Positions 45,453-57,600 are shown, numbered from the stretch's first letter. The stretch: 64,000 nucleotides of DNA from Chrysemys picta bellii (GCF_011386835.1 NC_088800.1:58557439-58621438), one strand, 5' to 3'. Notes: generated by a model from the letters alone, not told the origin. Numbers and translations: made by a program.

Positions 45453-45721
45453 GCCTTGGCTACACTTGGCAAATCACAGCACTGCCACGGCAGCACTGTG
45501 AAGTGCGAGTGTAGTCGCGCCGCGAGAGCTCTCACAGCGCTGTAAGTACTCCACTTCTCCGAGGGGAGTAGCTTGCAGCGTTGCGAGCAAGCGTGCAGCG
45601 CTGCAGGCACTGATTACACTGGTGCTTTACAGCGCTGCGCTCGGGGGGAGGGGGGGGCGTTTTCACACCCCTGAGCGCAGCAAGTTGCAGCGCTGTACAG
45701 TGCCAGTGTAGCCAAGGCCTG
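45453..45721. mobile_element. Non-autonomous DNA transposon (MITE)
   Basis: The ends AGGCCTTGGCTACACTTGG and CCAGTGTAGCCAAGGCCT are inverted repeats. Interior 'cagcgctg' modules are in reverse order to 32514-32769, so the copy is inverted. Confidence 0.75.
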
Positions 45722-46017
45722 AGATTTCCCACAGCACAGTGAAGCACTGAGGGAATATAAATAAGCAAATAGGGGGCTTGAGAGGACTAAGGCACTAATT
45801 CTGGAGTTTAAGGTGGCTGCGGAGCCTCACATCCTAAGGAAGGGAGGCAGACATAAGATCAGCACCTCAGAGTGTGCCTTAGAAACCCAGAGCTAAAAAC
45901 AGTGACCTGACTCTGCCCAGAACCAGTTGGCTTAGGAGCATGTGGGATCCAGCATTTGGGGCCACTCTCAATGGACAGTCCAGAGTGGGGAACAAGCCTT
46001 GTAACAGAAGTGGCAAT

Positions 46018-46052
46018 ACACACACACACACACTCTCTCTCTCTCTCTCTCT
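46018..46052 (+). repeat. Compound microsatellite (CA)n(CT)n
   Basis: About 8 CA units pass into about 10 CT units, the same compound type as 31831-31888. Confidence 0.9.
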
Positions 46053-46580
46053 CACTCACTTTCATTGTACAGCTTTTTGTTGCACATGCTGATGCTCTCT
46101 TTTTGTGAAATGATACCATGTTACGATTCTCGATGTTTTGAGACCAAGGATTTTTTTTTAGGACCTGTATTGTAATCTATCTAGCCAAAAGTTTTAAAAC
46201 AAAACAAAACATGTAAAATGATCATTTAATCTAGCTTTCTACCAGTTTCTGGTAGCAGACACACGGCAAATAGAACCAGAAAGAACAAGATGCAGACTTG
46301 GTTTTTCAAATACTATGTCTTCTCTCAAAATGAAAATGGTTCACAACATTGTTGATGATGAAAGTGGGTTCTTCATTGCTTTGTGATGATCCTTCTTTAG
46401 TCTGTAGGTGGGGTGAGAAAATACTTGTTAAATGGATTGGAAGCTCTTTTTCATTGTTACAATAAATACTGCAAAAAACATTTGGGGCAAAATTCTTTCT
46501 AAGCTGTACCACGAGTCTGTATTTCATATGATATACTCCTACTTACAGATCTCCCACTGCTGTCACTTGGAACTAATATG

Positions 46581-47367
46581 TAATAGAGCAGAGGTGGGCA
46601 AACTACGGCCTGCAGGCCACATCTGGCCTGCGTGACCGTCCTGCCTGGCACTTGAGCTCCCGGCCGGGGAGGCTAGCCCCTGGCCCCACCCCCTCTGTCC
46701 CCCCTTCCCCTGTGAGAGCCGCTGGCCTGCCCCGGTGCTCTAGACTGCGCGGCGGCATGTCTGGCTCTGGCTGGGCGGTGCGACTGCCAGTCATGGTGCA
46801 CTGAGTGGCATGGTAAGTGGGCACGGAGTGGGAGGGTTGGAGGGTTTAGGGGGGGAGGGATAGCTCAGTGGTTTGAGCATTGGCCTGCTAAACCCAGGGT
46901 TGTGAGTTCAATCCTTGAGGGGGCCACTTGGGGATCTGGGGCAAAATCAGTACTTGGTCCTGCTAGTGAAGGCAGGGGGCTGGACTCGATGACCTTTCAA
47001 GGTCCCTTCCAGTTCTAGGAGATGGGATATCTCCATTATTGACTATTGATTGACTTGATAAGGGGCAGGGAATCCTGGGGGGCAGTCAGGGGACAGGGAT
47101 CAGGGGGCGGTTGGATGGGGTGGAGGTTCGGGGGGGCAGTTAAGGGCAGGGGTTCCCAGGGCAGTCAGGGGACAAGAAGTGGGGGGGGGTTGGATGGGTC
47201 AGGAGTTCTGAGGGGGGCAGTCAGGGGATGGGAAGTGGGAGGAGGTGGATGGGGGCAGGGGCCAGGCTGTTTGGGGAGGCACAGCCTTCCCTACCCGGCC
47301 CTCCTTACAGTTTTGGAACCCTGATGTGGCCCTCAGGCCAAAAAGTTTGCCCATCCCTGTAATAGAG
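46581..47367. mobile_element. hAT-type element with G-rich array and nested SINE
   Basis: The element proper is 46589-47359, ends CAGAGGTGGGCAAAC and GTTTGCCCATCCCTG. It is flanked by exact 8-bp copies of taatagag (46581-46588 and 47360-47367). The G-rich array is split by a SINE at 46852-47035. Confidence 0.9.
46852..47035 (+). repeat. tRNA-derived SINE with CR1-like 3' end, nested
   Basis: A box tagctcagtggtttgagc and B box gggttgtgagttcaatcc are intact. The body ends 'ctaggagatgggatatctcc'. It is close in sequence to the minus-strand copy at 20566-20757 and younger than its hAT host. Confidence 0.88.
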
Positions 47368-47570
47368 GTATACACAGTGGTGTTAAGTTTTCACAGGCAT
47401 AAAATGCATATCTCTAGACTGAGACTTTCAAAGCAAACTAAGGAGATTTAGACACCCAACAATTCCCATTAATTTCAATGGAAACCATTTGGGCTTTGCG
47501 CATCTCCGCCTCTGTCTATAATGACCTATTTTGACTTCTGTTCTCTCTTTAATCAAAGTCTCCATAAGAG

Positions 47571-47571
<1 letters not shown>

Positions 47572-47637
<66 letters not shown>

Positions 47638-47638
47638 C
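47572..47638 (+). repeat. (GT)n microsatellite ending in (GC)n
   Basis: About 30 GT units end in gcgcgcgc. An alternating purine-pyrimidine tract, prone to Z-DNA. Confidence 0.95.
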
Positions 47639-47639
47639 A

Positions 47640-48529
47640 TCTCATCCATTACAGTCTGCAGCAACTCTGAGGACAATATGTCAGCTGAATTCTGCACACA
47701 GGGATTGTTCTTAGAAAAGTAAAGGTGTGGCATGCAGAAAATGAGACGCATAATTACACATCATACAAACAAATCTCACTAAGTGGCCCCCTACTAATGT
47801 GGGCACTTTTCCACTTGCACCAAAAAAGGGTCACATCTTTCCTATTCTCAGCAAATATGAATAACAGATGTTGTGATGTCAACTATTACTAATACCTAGA
47901 ACCAGCTTATGTGGCTGTTCTTCCTGTCATCCTGGGTAGCTTCCATGAATGTCAAAAACTATTACCCTTCACTTCTAATCTAGTTAAAGAACTGCTCTCA
48001 CCATGACTACAGCTATCACAGGTGACTAAATTATGCTCATTTTGGAGGTTTAGAATCTCACGGTAGGTAAGATGTTTCTGAGGAGTCTGGTGGTTTCACA
48101 TTTCACACTCGACAAAACCAGAGGAAAACATATGCTCAGACTAAAAAAGAAGCCTTGGCAACTGCATTTTGAGTGAGTGCATTTCACCAGTGTTCCTACA
48201 GATCATTGCTGCTTATAACAGATTGTTCAAGCCATTTCTAGAGTCTTGTACCCAGAGACAGATGATGTAGCTAACAAAACATCTGGTACGTTACTGTTAA
48301 TTAGAAACTGAAAATGCTTTCTGTGTGTGTGTGTGTGTGTGTGGGGAACCTATTTATTTCAAGTTATAGATGACATATATACAAAAGATATATATCTTGC
48401 ATTACACTTAACTGAGAATGGGTTTCCTTCATCCAAACATTTTGAGCTCAATACCTTACACAGAAAAACTGAATTGAGATGTTTCCTATATGTGCACAGT
48501 CCAACTTTCAAATGCAGAAAAGTAGGAAT
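47640..48529. other. Intergenic DNA, no gene seen
   Basis: Only a (GT)11 run at about 48321-48342 was recognised. Confidence 0.5.
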
Positions 48530-48895
48530 AGGCCTATTGGCTCAAACAGACACCCCATCTAGCTCAGTGTTTTTCTTTGAGAATGGGCAGTACAAGATGC
48601 TTCAGAGAAAGATGCAAGGCACCCTATAAGGAACAAGTATGGAATAAACCTGTCCATAGGGAAATTTCTCCCTAACCCTAGGTGGTTATTCCCTGAACAT
48701 GTCTTATTAGACATTTTATGTGAATAATATTCTTTTGAATCCTGCAAAGTATGTAATTTTAATGGTATCTCACAGCAGTGAGTTCCACAGGTTATTTTAG
48801 ACATAGGTAAAAATGGTATTTCTTTTCATCTATTTTAAATCTGGTGCTGTCCTAAATTTCATAAGCCATTCCCTTGTTCTAATATTATAGGATCT
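48530..48895 (-). mobile_element. CR1 LINE 3' fragment, minus strand
   Basis: 'ggcctattggctcaaacaga' then 'catctagctcag' and 'cacagcagtgagttccacag' is the reverse complement of the CR1 RT end and 3' UTR. Diverged. Confidence 0.65.
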
Positions 48896-48899
48896 CCCA

Positions 48900-50060
48900 A
48901 TCTCTCTCTTCTATACTGCTCATTATTTTAGATTTCCCTATCATGTTGCTTTTCATAGGCATCAGCGTTACTGCAATACACATTGCTATGTCAGGTTCAA
49001 CTTTTACAACAGACTTATTCTGAGGTGAATTGTTACCTGAACTTGATGCAGAATTTAAAAAAAAAAAAAAATTTTTTTTTTAACATGTCACTGAACTGGT
49101 TAAGAATAAACTGCAGTTTACACTTCACAAAAACCTGGGTGTTTAAAGGACAGAAGGCAGCAGAAGCAGTGCTTCCTGCATTTGTGCATTAACAGAGGTA
49201 TATATTATGAGTTATATTCTCATCCTTAATATTCATCCACAACATGAATTGCAAGCGCTTTTTTTTTATCTTGAGTTGAGATCTTTCTAAACAATGGAGA
49301 TGTTAAACCTTCCCTGCTCCCACCCATCCCCCAATGGGGGAAGGGTGGAGGGAAGGAGGATTTTCATAATGTAACTTTATTTAACATTTCTTTCCAGCTC
49401 TAATTTTTCGTAGAAATGTATGGGTACACCAATGGTACTGCTGTGGTGCTGTTGCTGATTGTTTAAAAGATGAGACAGGTTGCCCTTGTAGCCAAAATAT
49501 TTGGCATGGTCCTTTTTGTTTGGACCATGAGGACCAGGGACGTGGCCCTGAGACTCTTTTTTTTGGCTTCAGTGGGTGCTGGATCAGGAATCTAATGCTG
49601 ACATGTAGTGCTGTCTAGTTTAGCATTCCATATGAGTGGAAGTGATTAACATGGTTGAAGAGGATGCTGTAAACATGGAGAGGGAGATGATTGCTGGTAG
49701 CATAGGAAAGGAACCAGACGTTGTCGTCCTCTTTCCTGTTTAAATCTATTTAATATGTGTGTTTCCTGCAAATTTTTTCCATGAAATTATTGTGCTAAGT
49801 GCTCTCTCCTTCTGATGAAGGGATTGGGTGTGATCCACAACTGCTAAGCTAATTGACCCACAACACCATCAGCATGGCTTTTGAAATGGGCTCCTCTCAC
49901 TGAGGCGCTTGCTTTGACAATCTGCCTTCCTGGTGGTAGTGTGCTGTCCAGAAAAAACACTATTAAATATATCAGTTTTCCAAATTTCATCTCCTAGCCT
50001 CTCTATCTTTGACTCCAGTGGGTTTGGATTTGTGCTGCTGCACAAGAATAATACTTATAA
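48900..50060. other. Intergenic DNA, no gene seen
   Basis: Contains A14/T10 homopolymer runs at about 49057-49081. No exon or named repeat. Confidence 0.45.
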
Positions 50061-50066
50061 AACCAA

Positions 50067-51112
50067 GACAATAAGAACTGCTATACTGGTCCCTCTAGCC
50101 CAGCATCCTGTATTCCCACAGCGGCCAGTGCCAAATAGTTCAGAGGGAGTGAATAGAACAGGAAATCCATCGAATGATCCATCCCCTTTCATCCACTCCC
50201 GGCTTCTGGCAAACAGAGGCTAGAGACACCCAGAGCATGGGTTTGCATCCCTTGGCTAGTAGCCATTGATGGACCTATCCTCTGTGAACTTATTTAAAAC
50301 CCCGTTATGGTTTTGACCTTCACAACATCCCCTGGCAACAAGTTCCACAGGTTGCTGTGCACTGTGTGAAGAAGTACTTCCTTTTGTTTTAAACCTGCTA
50401 CCTATTAATTTCATTGGGTGACCCGTGGCTCTTGTGTTATGAGAAGGAGTAAATAACACTTCCTTATTCACTTTTTTTCTACACCAGTCATGGTTTTATA
50501 GACCTTTATCATATCCCCCCTTAGTCATCTCTTTTCCAAGCAGAGAAGTCCCAGTCTTTTTAATCTCTCCTCCTACGGAATCTGTTCCATACCCCTAATC
50601 ATTTTTTTTGCCCTTCTCTGTAGCTTTTCCAATTCGAATATCTTTTTTGAGATTGCGTGACCAGAAAGGCACGCAGTATTCAAGGTGTGGGCATACCATG
50701 GACTTATACAGAGGCATTATGATATTTTCTGTCTTATCTATCCCTTTCCTAATGGTTCCTAACATTCTGTTAGCTTTTTTGACTGCTGCTGCACACTGAG
50801 CAGATGTTTTCAGAGAACTATCCACAATGACTCCAAGATCTTTTTCTTGAGTGGTAACAGCTAATTTAGACCCCATCATTTTATGTGTATAGTTGGGATT
50901 ATGTTTTCAATATGCATCACTTTGCATTTATCAACATTGAATTCCATCTGGTATTTTGTTGCTCACTCACCCAGTTCTGTGAGATCCCTTTTGTAACTCT
51001 TTGCAGTCTGCTTTGGACTTAACTATCTTGAGTAACTTTGTATAGTCTGTGAACATGGTCAGCTCCCTGTTCACCCCTTTTTTCCAGATCACTTATGAAT
51101 GTGTGGAACAGT
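50067..51112 (-). mobile_element. CR1 LINE 3' kilobase, minus strand
   Basis: Reverse-complement CR1. The minus-strand frame 50879-50595 reads KLAVTTQEKDLGVIVDSSLK and then AAAVKKANRMLG and YKSMVCPHLEYC, the C-terminal part of CR1 RT. The 3' end is near 50067. It is 5' truncated within RT at about 51112. Confidence 0.85.
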
Positions 51113-51272
51113 GTTGTATGACAATTGCCTGTTACCATCAAGATGTTGTCATCACCTTGTGATGCAGTATTCTGTATGATCCAACATCAGTATGAAGACA
51201 CAGGGTCTGGGAAGACTCTCACTGACTCACAATGACAATGCTGCCATGCAGAGGCTGAAATAAATTCAAGAC

Positions 51273-51573
51273 CCTAAGGATACGTCTACATTGCAAAGAA
51301 AAACTCATGGCACTAAGTCTCAGAGCCTGGCTTCATTGACTTGGGCTCACAAGGCTCAGACTGCAGGGCTAAAAATAACAGTGTAGATGTTCCCACTCAG
51401 GCTTGAGCCTGGGTTCTGACCCTGCCCTCTGTGCTGGGCTTCAGGACCTGAGCCCCAAGCTGAGGCCAACCGTGTCTGCTGCTATTTTTAGCCCCATGAG
51501 CCCAAGTCAGTTGACTTGAGCTCTGAGACTCAGTGCTGTGGGCTTTTCTTTGCAGTGTAGACCTACCCTCAAG
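51273..51573. mobile_element. Non-autonomous DNA transposon (MITE)
   Basis: The ends CGTCTACATTGCAAAGAAAA and TTTTCTTTGCAGTGTAGAC are long inverted repeats. The interior has paired 'ggctaaaaataacagtgtag' and 'gctgctatttttagcc' arms. Confidence 0.75.
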
Positions 51574-51575
51574 GG

Positions 51576-52810
51576 CCTGGTTTCCAGAGGTTATGAGCCC
51601 TTCCATTTCCCACTGACTTCAACTGATGGTGTAAGAATTCAGCGCACTGAAAATCCAGCCTGAATTGTCTTACAATCCAAAGCTGGATGTGGAAAACAGC
51701 TGTGAAATTTGAGGTTGTTACACTGTTTGGGCAACTCTACCTCCTTGGGCCTGAGTGGACCCAGGACCCAGGTATTGTGACTTTATTACGTTGGAGACTG
51801 CTAGAAAGTTAAATGGGTACTTTTTGCTATTTACCTGCCCTGAATCAGACCCCTTGGTACTACAGTTAATGCTACTGCAGTCCCTTTTTAAATAACTAAA
51901 GAAATATAAAACAAAATTAAAACTTCTTGACATCTTCTATATTGTCACAAGAAAAATGGTCCTCATAATTGCTGGCTGAGAGAATCCTAAATAATGAAGC
52001 ATTCCATAGATGCATGCTGTTTACTAGAATGTTTCCATTGAATGTAATAATGCTCACATATATATTTCATCCAGAATAATCAATGTGAGTGTGAAATATG
52101 ACTAAATTATGTCTGGAAAATGATTGAACCAATGTTTTATTGAGATTTCAAAGAGTGGAAATGCAATTTTTGGTGTCTTGTATATTTTAAAGGCGTGAAT
52201 AAAACATGATTTGCAATGAACAACTTGGTGCCTCCTAAAATAAATCTCATATTTGCTGATTCTCTTTTTTTCAAGTGCAACAACATTACATTCCTTAGCA
52301 CAGATAAATATTAATTAATCAGTAATGAAAACTTAGGGATTTATGGCACAGTCTCTTATCAAACTAGAACAAGATAGACTATTATTGCTGTCATAAAGTA
52401 GCTTTGAGGAAAAAGGTTATACTATGGAAGCTTAAGAGGGAAAGGATACAGAAGTTTCCTTTTTGCATTAGGTAACTTTTTGAATGGAGGAATTTTTTTT
52501 TTCTGGGCCTCACTTAGCAGTCTCAGACAATGTTCTATAAAAAGCTCATTATGACAATGTATTTTGCTGTCACTCCTCCAGAACAGGTGCAAAATAATCA
52601 TCTGACCAGAAAATAACTTTCTAACTGGATATTCGCCTTTAATTACAGTTGCATTTGCTGCTGTACAACTCATACCCGTAAAGGGTCAAGTTCCGGTCTT
52701 ACCCCTCTAACTCTGGCCTCAGTGGAGTTACCCCTGGTTGCCGGGAGTGAGAGAGAGGAGAATCAGGCCCAAAGAGGGCAGACTGCTTTGTTTCATGGGG
52801 AGACAAATAG
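51576..52810. other. Intergenic DNA, no gene seen
   Basis: No exon or named repeat recognised. Confidence 0.45.
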
Positions 52811-53070
52811 GGGCTTGTTTACACAGTCACATAATGTGCTTTACAAAGGTGTAATTTCTATAACTTATTACATGTTAATTGGTCCCTGTAGACTACACTA
52901 AAGGTTCTCTAGTGTGCCTTAACAGAGTCCTGTTTCATACAGCGCTGCATTACAGAGCACCAGCAGGGTCTACACAGATCAATTAGTGCACAAAATATTA
53001 GTGTGCTTTAGTAATGAACTCTGAGGGTGGGAGGTGACTTACTCTACTGTGCAGACAAGCCCTAAAACAG
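52811..53070. mobile_element. Non-autonomous hAT-like MITE
   Basis: The ends AGGGGCTTGTTTACACAGTC and CACTGTGCAGACAAGCCCT are inverted repeats. No clear target duplication. Confidence 0.6.
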
Positions 53071-53073
53071 TAG

Positions 53074-53226
53074 AGCCTGATTCTCCACTGTCTTGCACCT
53101 TGTGTAGCCATTTCCTCCTGTGTGAAGTTGGTATAAAATGCTACTGAATCAGACCAGTAGCATTACGTACCAGCTTCACACAAATGTAAATGGCTCTACA
53201 AGGTGCAAGACATGGAGAGTCAGGTC
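53074..53226. repeat. Long foldback repeat (hairpin)
   Basis: The left arm (53074-53145: 'gattctccactgtcttgcac', 'cttgtgtagccattt', 'aatgctactg') pairs with the right arm (53155-53226: 'cagtagcatt', 'aaatggctctacaag', 'gtgcaagacatggagagtc'). Arms are about 70 bp with a loop of about 10 nt. Confidence 0.8.
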
Positions 53227-53484
53227 TATTGCATGGCACCTGGCTCTGAGACTCAATGCTAAATGTTAAGGCATGAGCTTCAGGCACAAGAGCATCTGGC
53301 TAATCTAGGCATGTGTAGCACTGATGTAGCACCTTTCACACAAGCATCTTGAGTCATCTGAGGCCTAATAAATAAAGCTTCATGACATCCTCTTTATTAC
53401 TGGTGCTGATGTGGAGGAAGGCAGGGAAATCTGACTGGACTTTCAGAGCTCAGGGTAGGCTTGTAGGGCTTTCCCTATTTTTCA

Positions 53485-53668
53485 AGGGTAAAGGATTGCC
53501 CAGTGGTCAGCGTGCTGACCTGAGACTTGGAGACCTGGATTCAATTCTTTGCTTCACCACCCACAGCTTTCCTATGTGACCTTGGGCAAGTCACCTGGTT
53601 GCTTTGTGCTCCATTTGCCAAATGGGGATAATACTTTCCTAACTTACAGGGGTGTGATAAGAATGAAT
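53485..53668 (+). repeat. MIR SINE
   Basis: A tRNA-like head ('cccagtggtcagcgtgctga', then 'ggattcaattc') is followed by the core 'tgtgaccttgggcaagtcac' and an end 'ggggataatac'. The best-preserved MIR of the window. Confidence 0.8.
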
Positions 53669-53677
53669 ACCCTAGAG

Positions 53678-53969
53678 CAGGGGTTCTAAAACGTCATTGC
53701 ACTGTGACCCCCCCCACCCCATCTGACAACAAAAATTACTACACGACCCCCACAAGAAGGAACCAAAGCTTGAGCCCACCTAAGACCCACCACCCTGGGT
53801 GAGGAGGCCAAAGTCAATGCCCCACCGCCCAGGGCTGAAGTCCTCAGGCTTTGGATTCATTCGCAGGCGGTGGGGCTCAGGCTTCGGCTTCAGCCCTGGG
53901 CCCAGAAAGTCTGTCAGCCCTGGTGACCCCATTAAAATGGGGTTGTGACCTACAATTTGAGAACTGCTG
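53678..53969. mobile_element. hAT-type non-autonomous element
   Basis: The ends CAGGGGTTCTAAAAC and TTTGAGAACTGCTG are inverted repeats. The interior shares 'caggcttcggcttcagccc' with 38762-39105. It abuts the end of the MIR at 53668. Confidence 0.65.
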
Positions 53970-54122
53970 CATTAAAGTCTAAAGGTGCTCAGATATATGA
54001 TGCCCATTACTACACTGAGTACCTTGTATAGTAACTACTGGTAACCATTTTTACTGATGGGAATGCTGAGTAAAAAGTTAAATGACCTATTCAGGGTCCT
54101 AGACTCAGTGTCAGCCCCAAGA

Positions 54123-54128
54123 TTTATT
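54123..54128 (-). terminator. Candidate polyadenylation signal of the ENPP7-like gene
   Basis: AATAAA on the minus strand lies 131 nt beyond the TAA stop at 54259-54261. It supports that exon as the last one. Confidence 0.5.
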
Positions 54129-54258
54129 TCTTCTTTTGTCTGTGTGTGTACATGGTCCCAAGCATTGTAATATCTGAGCCCAAGACTCCTAATTCCCATC
54201 TCCCTCCTTCCAATGCTTTCCCCTGGTGTAACTATCCAAGCCCTAAAGAAAACTGTAC

Positions 54259-54600
54259 TTACCCCTTCTTTCGTTGGATGGCAGTATAAGTCACCGATGA
54301 GATGAATATTAGCACAAGCACCGCTGCCATGGCACTTAAAATTATAGCAACAAGCAGGATGTTTGGCTCTGGCTGTGAAGTATCAATGAGCATTTTCTCT
54401 GTAAATGCTAGAGATCCGTTATTGGGCTGTGGATTGATGCCCAGGAGTTTACACATCAGTGGATAAATGTGGATACTGTCAAAGGGCTTAGCTAAGTAAT
54501 TCTCTTTGAAATCAGGACCAAAAGCTCTGAATATTGTCTTCATGTCCATATCCTCATTGTCAAATCCATGATCTCCTTTGTTAACATATAATATAAACCT
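54259..54600 (-). CDS. ENPP7-like terminal exon
   Basis: Follows 'tttttttccccag' on the minus strand. Reads RFILYVNKGDHGFDNEDMDM, then KTIFRAFGPDFKENYLAK, FDSIHIYPLMCKLLGINPQP, a short linker and a transmembrane helix. It stops at TAA (54261-54259). The stop overlaps GGGGTAAGTA, a perfect donor site, so an alternative extension by splicing cannot be excluded. Confidence 0.88.
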   Translation of the reverse strand, partial: RFILYVNKGDHGFDNEDMDMKTIFRAFGPDFKENYLAKPFDSIHIYPLMCKLLGINPQPNNGSLAFTEKMLIDTSQPEPNILLVAIILSAMAAVLVLIFISSVTYTAIQRKKG

Positions 54601-57600
54601 CTGGGGAAAAAAAACAACAATCAGTTTTAGCTTTATCTAGTGCCTTTCATCCCAAAGGCACTCTCAAACTTAATATCCCATACAGCTGTCACTTAGGCAC
54701 TAGTCCTATCTGAAGATGCTTCTGCTTCTGGGGTGAAATACAACTGCTATATAATAGCACACAGCAATACAAACAAACTTAAATGAGGCAGTGAAGGAAA
54801 ATACAGTAGCCAGCTGAAACTGCAAGGGAATTAAGGGAGGTGGAAGGCAATTTCAGTAAGAAATGTGTGAAGAAAAGCATTAGGTTCAAGAATGTGCTTT
54901 TGTGTTAGCTAATTGATGCATTAGATTGGCGTAACACTGAGCTTTGACAATTCCAGCTCATGTGTCTCTTTAGATTTTCCAGATAACACCCCAAAACATC
55001 CACTTTCTTTGTTTTATTAAAATATGGAGCCAAAATGTTGTCGTAACTCTGACAATGGTCAATACACCTGATTCCCCTCTGGATGCTAAGGCCAGATTGT
55101 GCCTTGATTTATGCAGCAGGGCAAGGAAGCAAGGAGCACCTTATGCTTCCTTGTGCTGGTTATCCAGGTCATGGGAAGGATAGCTGTCTCAATGGGGCTG
55201 CTACATTGGCTTCCACCCAGCTGTTGGAGTGGGTAGAGCCTTTGCTCCTGCCCTCACAATGCACTGGCTTGCATAGCTATGTGGGCACAATGGGGAAAAT
55301 ATGCTGTAGCAGGTATAGGCCATCTCCAGGGGAAGTATCTGCACAGCTGGGGAACTGGGAGGCAGATTGTGACTCTGAAAGTCACAATCTGCTTCCTGAA
55401 GTGCTCCTGGAGCAACACAACAATGCTCCGCCTTCTGCTGGAGGCTTATGGGAAAGCCACAGATGAGCTAACTTGTTTTAATATTAGGGGATTGTGATAA
55501 TGCAGGACATGTAAGATTGCCAAAAATAACAGTGGTGTGAGTATCATTCCACCAAAGCTTTGCACTCTATTACTGGGTTTATGGCTTTAACCTGATTCCA
55601 TTTATCTTGATATGCAGAAAGGGTGACTTCCTAGAAAAATCTTAGGACAAGGTGGTTTGCATTCTTAAAATACTTGCAGTGATCCATTGTAGAAAATAGG
55701 TATTGCTCCAAAAATGTTATAGTGCAATTTACCAGAACCGTAATACACAAAGATAACAACAAATGTTAAATAGTCTAATCCAAATCTCCCGTCTGATTTA
55801 AATTCTAACCATGAGCAGCCAGCAAACCTTAGGAACTGCCTCACTGGCCACTGTACATCCCTGTTGCTCCATAAAGTAGCTGTAGGCTCATTATTTTGGC
55901 TCAGATTAAGCTGACCAAAACTTCTGAGGACAAAACTGGAAGTTATAGTGTAGATTATTGAGTGTTTGTCTACCACTTATAGGACAAGCTCTATAGCTTT
56001 TTATCTCCCCCAAATCTGTCATGTAACTATCAGTCCAACAGAGGGGAAAAATACTCGTTATATCAATATGGGCAAATGGATACTCATTGCATAGAGGTAT
56101 CCATGTGGGGAAGAGAATGACAGTGTTTTTGCACAGCGACTGAAGGAAACTCTATTTTAGCAACAGGGAAGAGCTGATCCCTTAGTATGTCTTTTTAGAG
56201 TCAGGGAAGGGATATTACTTTCTAGAATTCTGAGGATGATTTTTCAAAGTCCAATGGAAACAAATTACTCACAATTATACAAAGTGGTAATCTGAGGCTC
56301 AGAGCCATTAAGCAGGTCTCCCAAGGTCTTTCACACAGCAAGTGAGTGGGGAAAAAAGAGAATAGAACGTGAGATACCTGACTTCCACTGCATTTGCTCT
56401 CCTCATTAGACTGCCCCATCACACCTACTGTATAAACTGATCTAGTTTTCTAAATAAAAAACTCAACCCCGCAAACTAATTAACAAACAGGTGGTGGTTT
56501 GTCTGCTGTAATTGAAGTTACGTTCCAATTTCCTTTTCAGTTGCTCATAACTTTCTCAAACACGCTTCTATGTGTGTCCACAGTGAAAAGGAGAGCGGGC
56601 GAATCCCCAAACACATCATTAAAGTTCCACAGCGTCCCCTGCCTCTGAAAAGAGCAAATGCTGGGCTGAAGCTTAAAAGAAGTGGCTGAGCTTAAAAGGA
56701 CAAGAGGGCTGGCAACCCCACAAGAATACACCAAGTCAGTAAGGCTTGCAGGGATAAGTGAACAGCAGCAGAAGATAGTTGGAAGGGGGAGCAGGGAGGA
56801 ATAAATACACCAGGGGGAAAAGTCCATGAAAGAAAATGGCCTCACTTTAGGTACAGAGACCCAGTGCCAGCAGGCCGATAGGTTACCACTTGCTGCCATC
56901 ATCCATGGGTGGAGGTAAGCAAGAGGGGAAAAGGGTTTGAGCCTCTGACAGGCACTCAGAGGAGTGACCGGGAACTCCGTAGAAGTTACTCCATAAGAGA
57001 CAGAAATGGTTCTGAGAAGGCAGGGCTCTATGCCCAATTGACAAAGAAGTGGGTTGTAGCTTGAGCTTAGCCTCTTCTGTATGACACTGATGCCTCTGAG
57101 ACCTCAAAAGTGAAACCTTGAGGGTGGGAAGAAAAATTGCTGCTGCTAGCGCAGAGGGCCCATTCCACAAGCATGCAGGTCCATTGCTAAGCAAGCCGTG
57201 AATGAAATTAATAGTGGTTTAAAATAGTTCGTACTCCTTTTAAAAATGTCTGCCACAAGAACAATGAAGACAAAGTTTGGATAGCTGTCACGTGGTGATG
57301 GATAGTTTATAAAAGAGATAAGGAGCAGTCTAGGGATTACATGGGACATCTGAGCATAAAGAAATCAGGTGTGTTCCTACTTAATATTTTTAGAGCTACA
57401 AGAGCAGAGTATTAATGAAATGTTCAGCTAGTACTAAAACTGGGGGAGGCATGGTGAGAGGAGATAAATAATGCAAAAGGGATCTGAATAGACTAGACAT
57501 GTGGGCAAAGTAAATAACAGTGAGATTCAAGGTAGAAAAATGCAAATAAATACATTTAGGGGGAAATAACCCCAAACACACATGCTGCATGAGAAGGAGA

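Noticed and set aside
46860..46915. Possible tRNA gene (intact A and B boxes)
   Set aside because: A nearly identical unit occurs at 20566-20757 with the same non-tRNA body, so it is a SINE.
47428..47751. Open frames through a (GT)n/(CA)n tract coding for HT or CV repeats
   Set aside because: Microsatellites have no stops in these frames. No gene.
2611..48342. CRISPR-like arrays
   Set aside because: The only short tandem arrays are microsatellites and the minisatellite. There are no regular repeat-spacer units, and the DNA is vertebrate.
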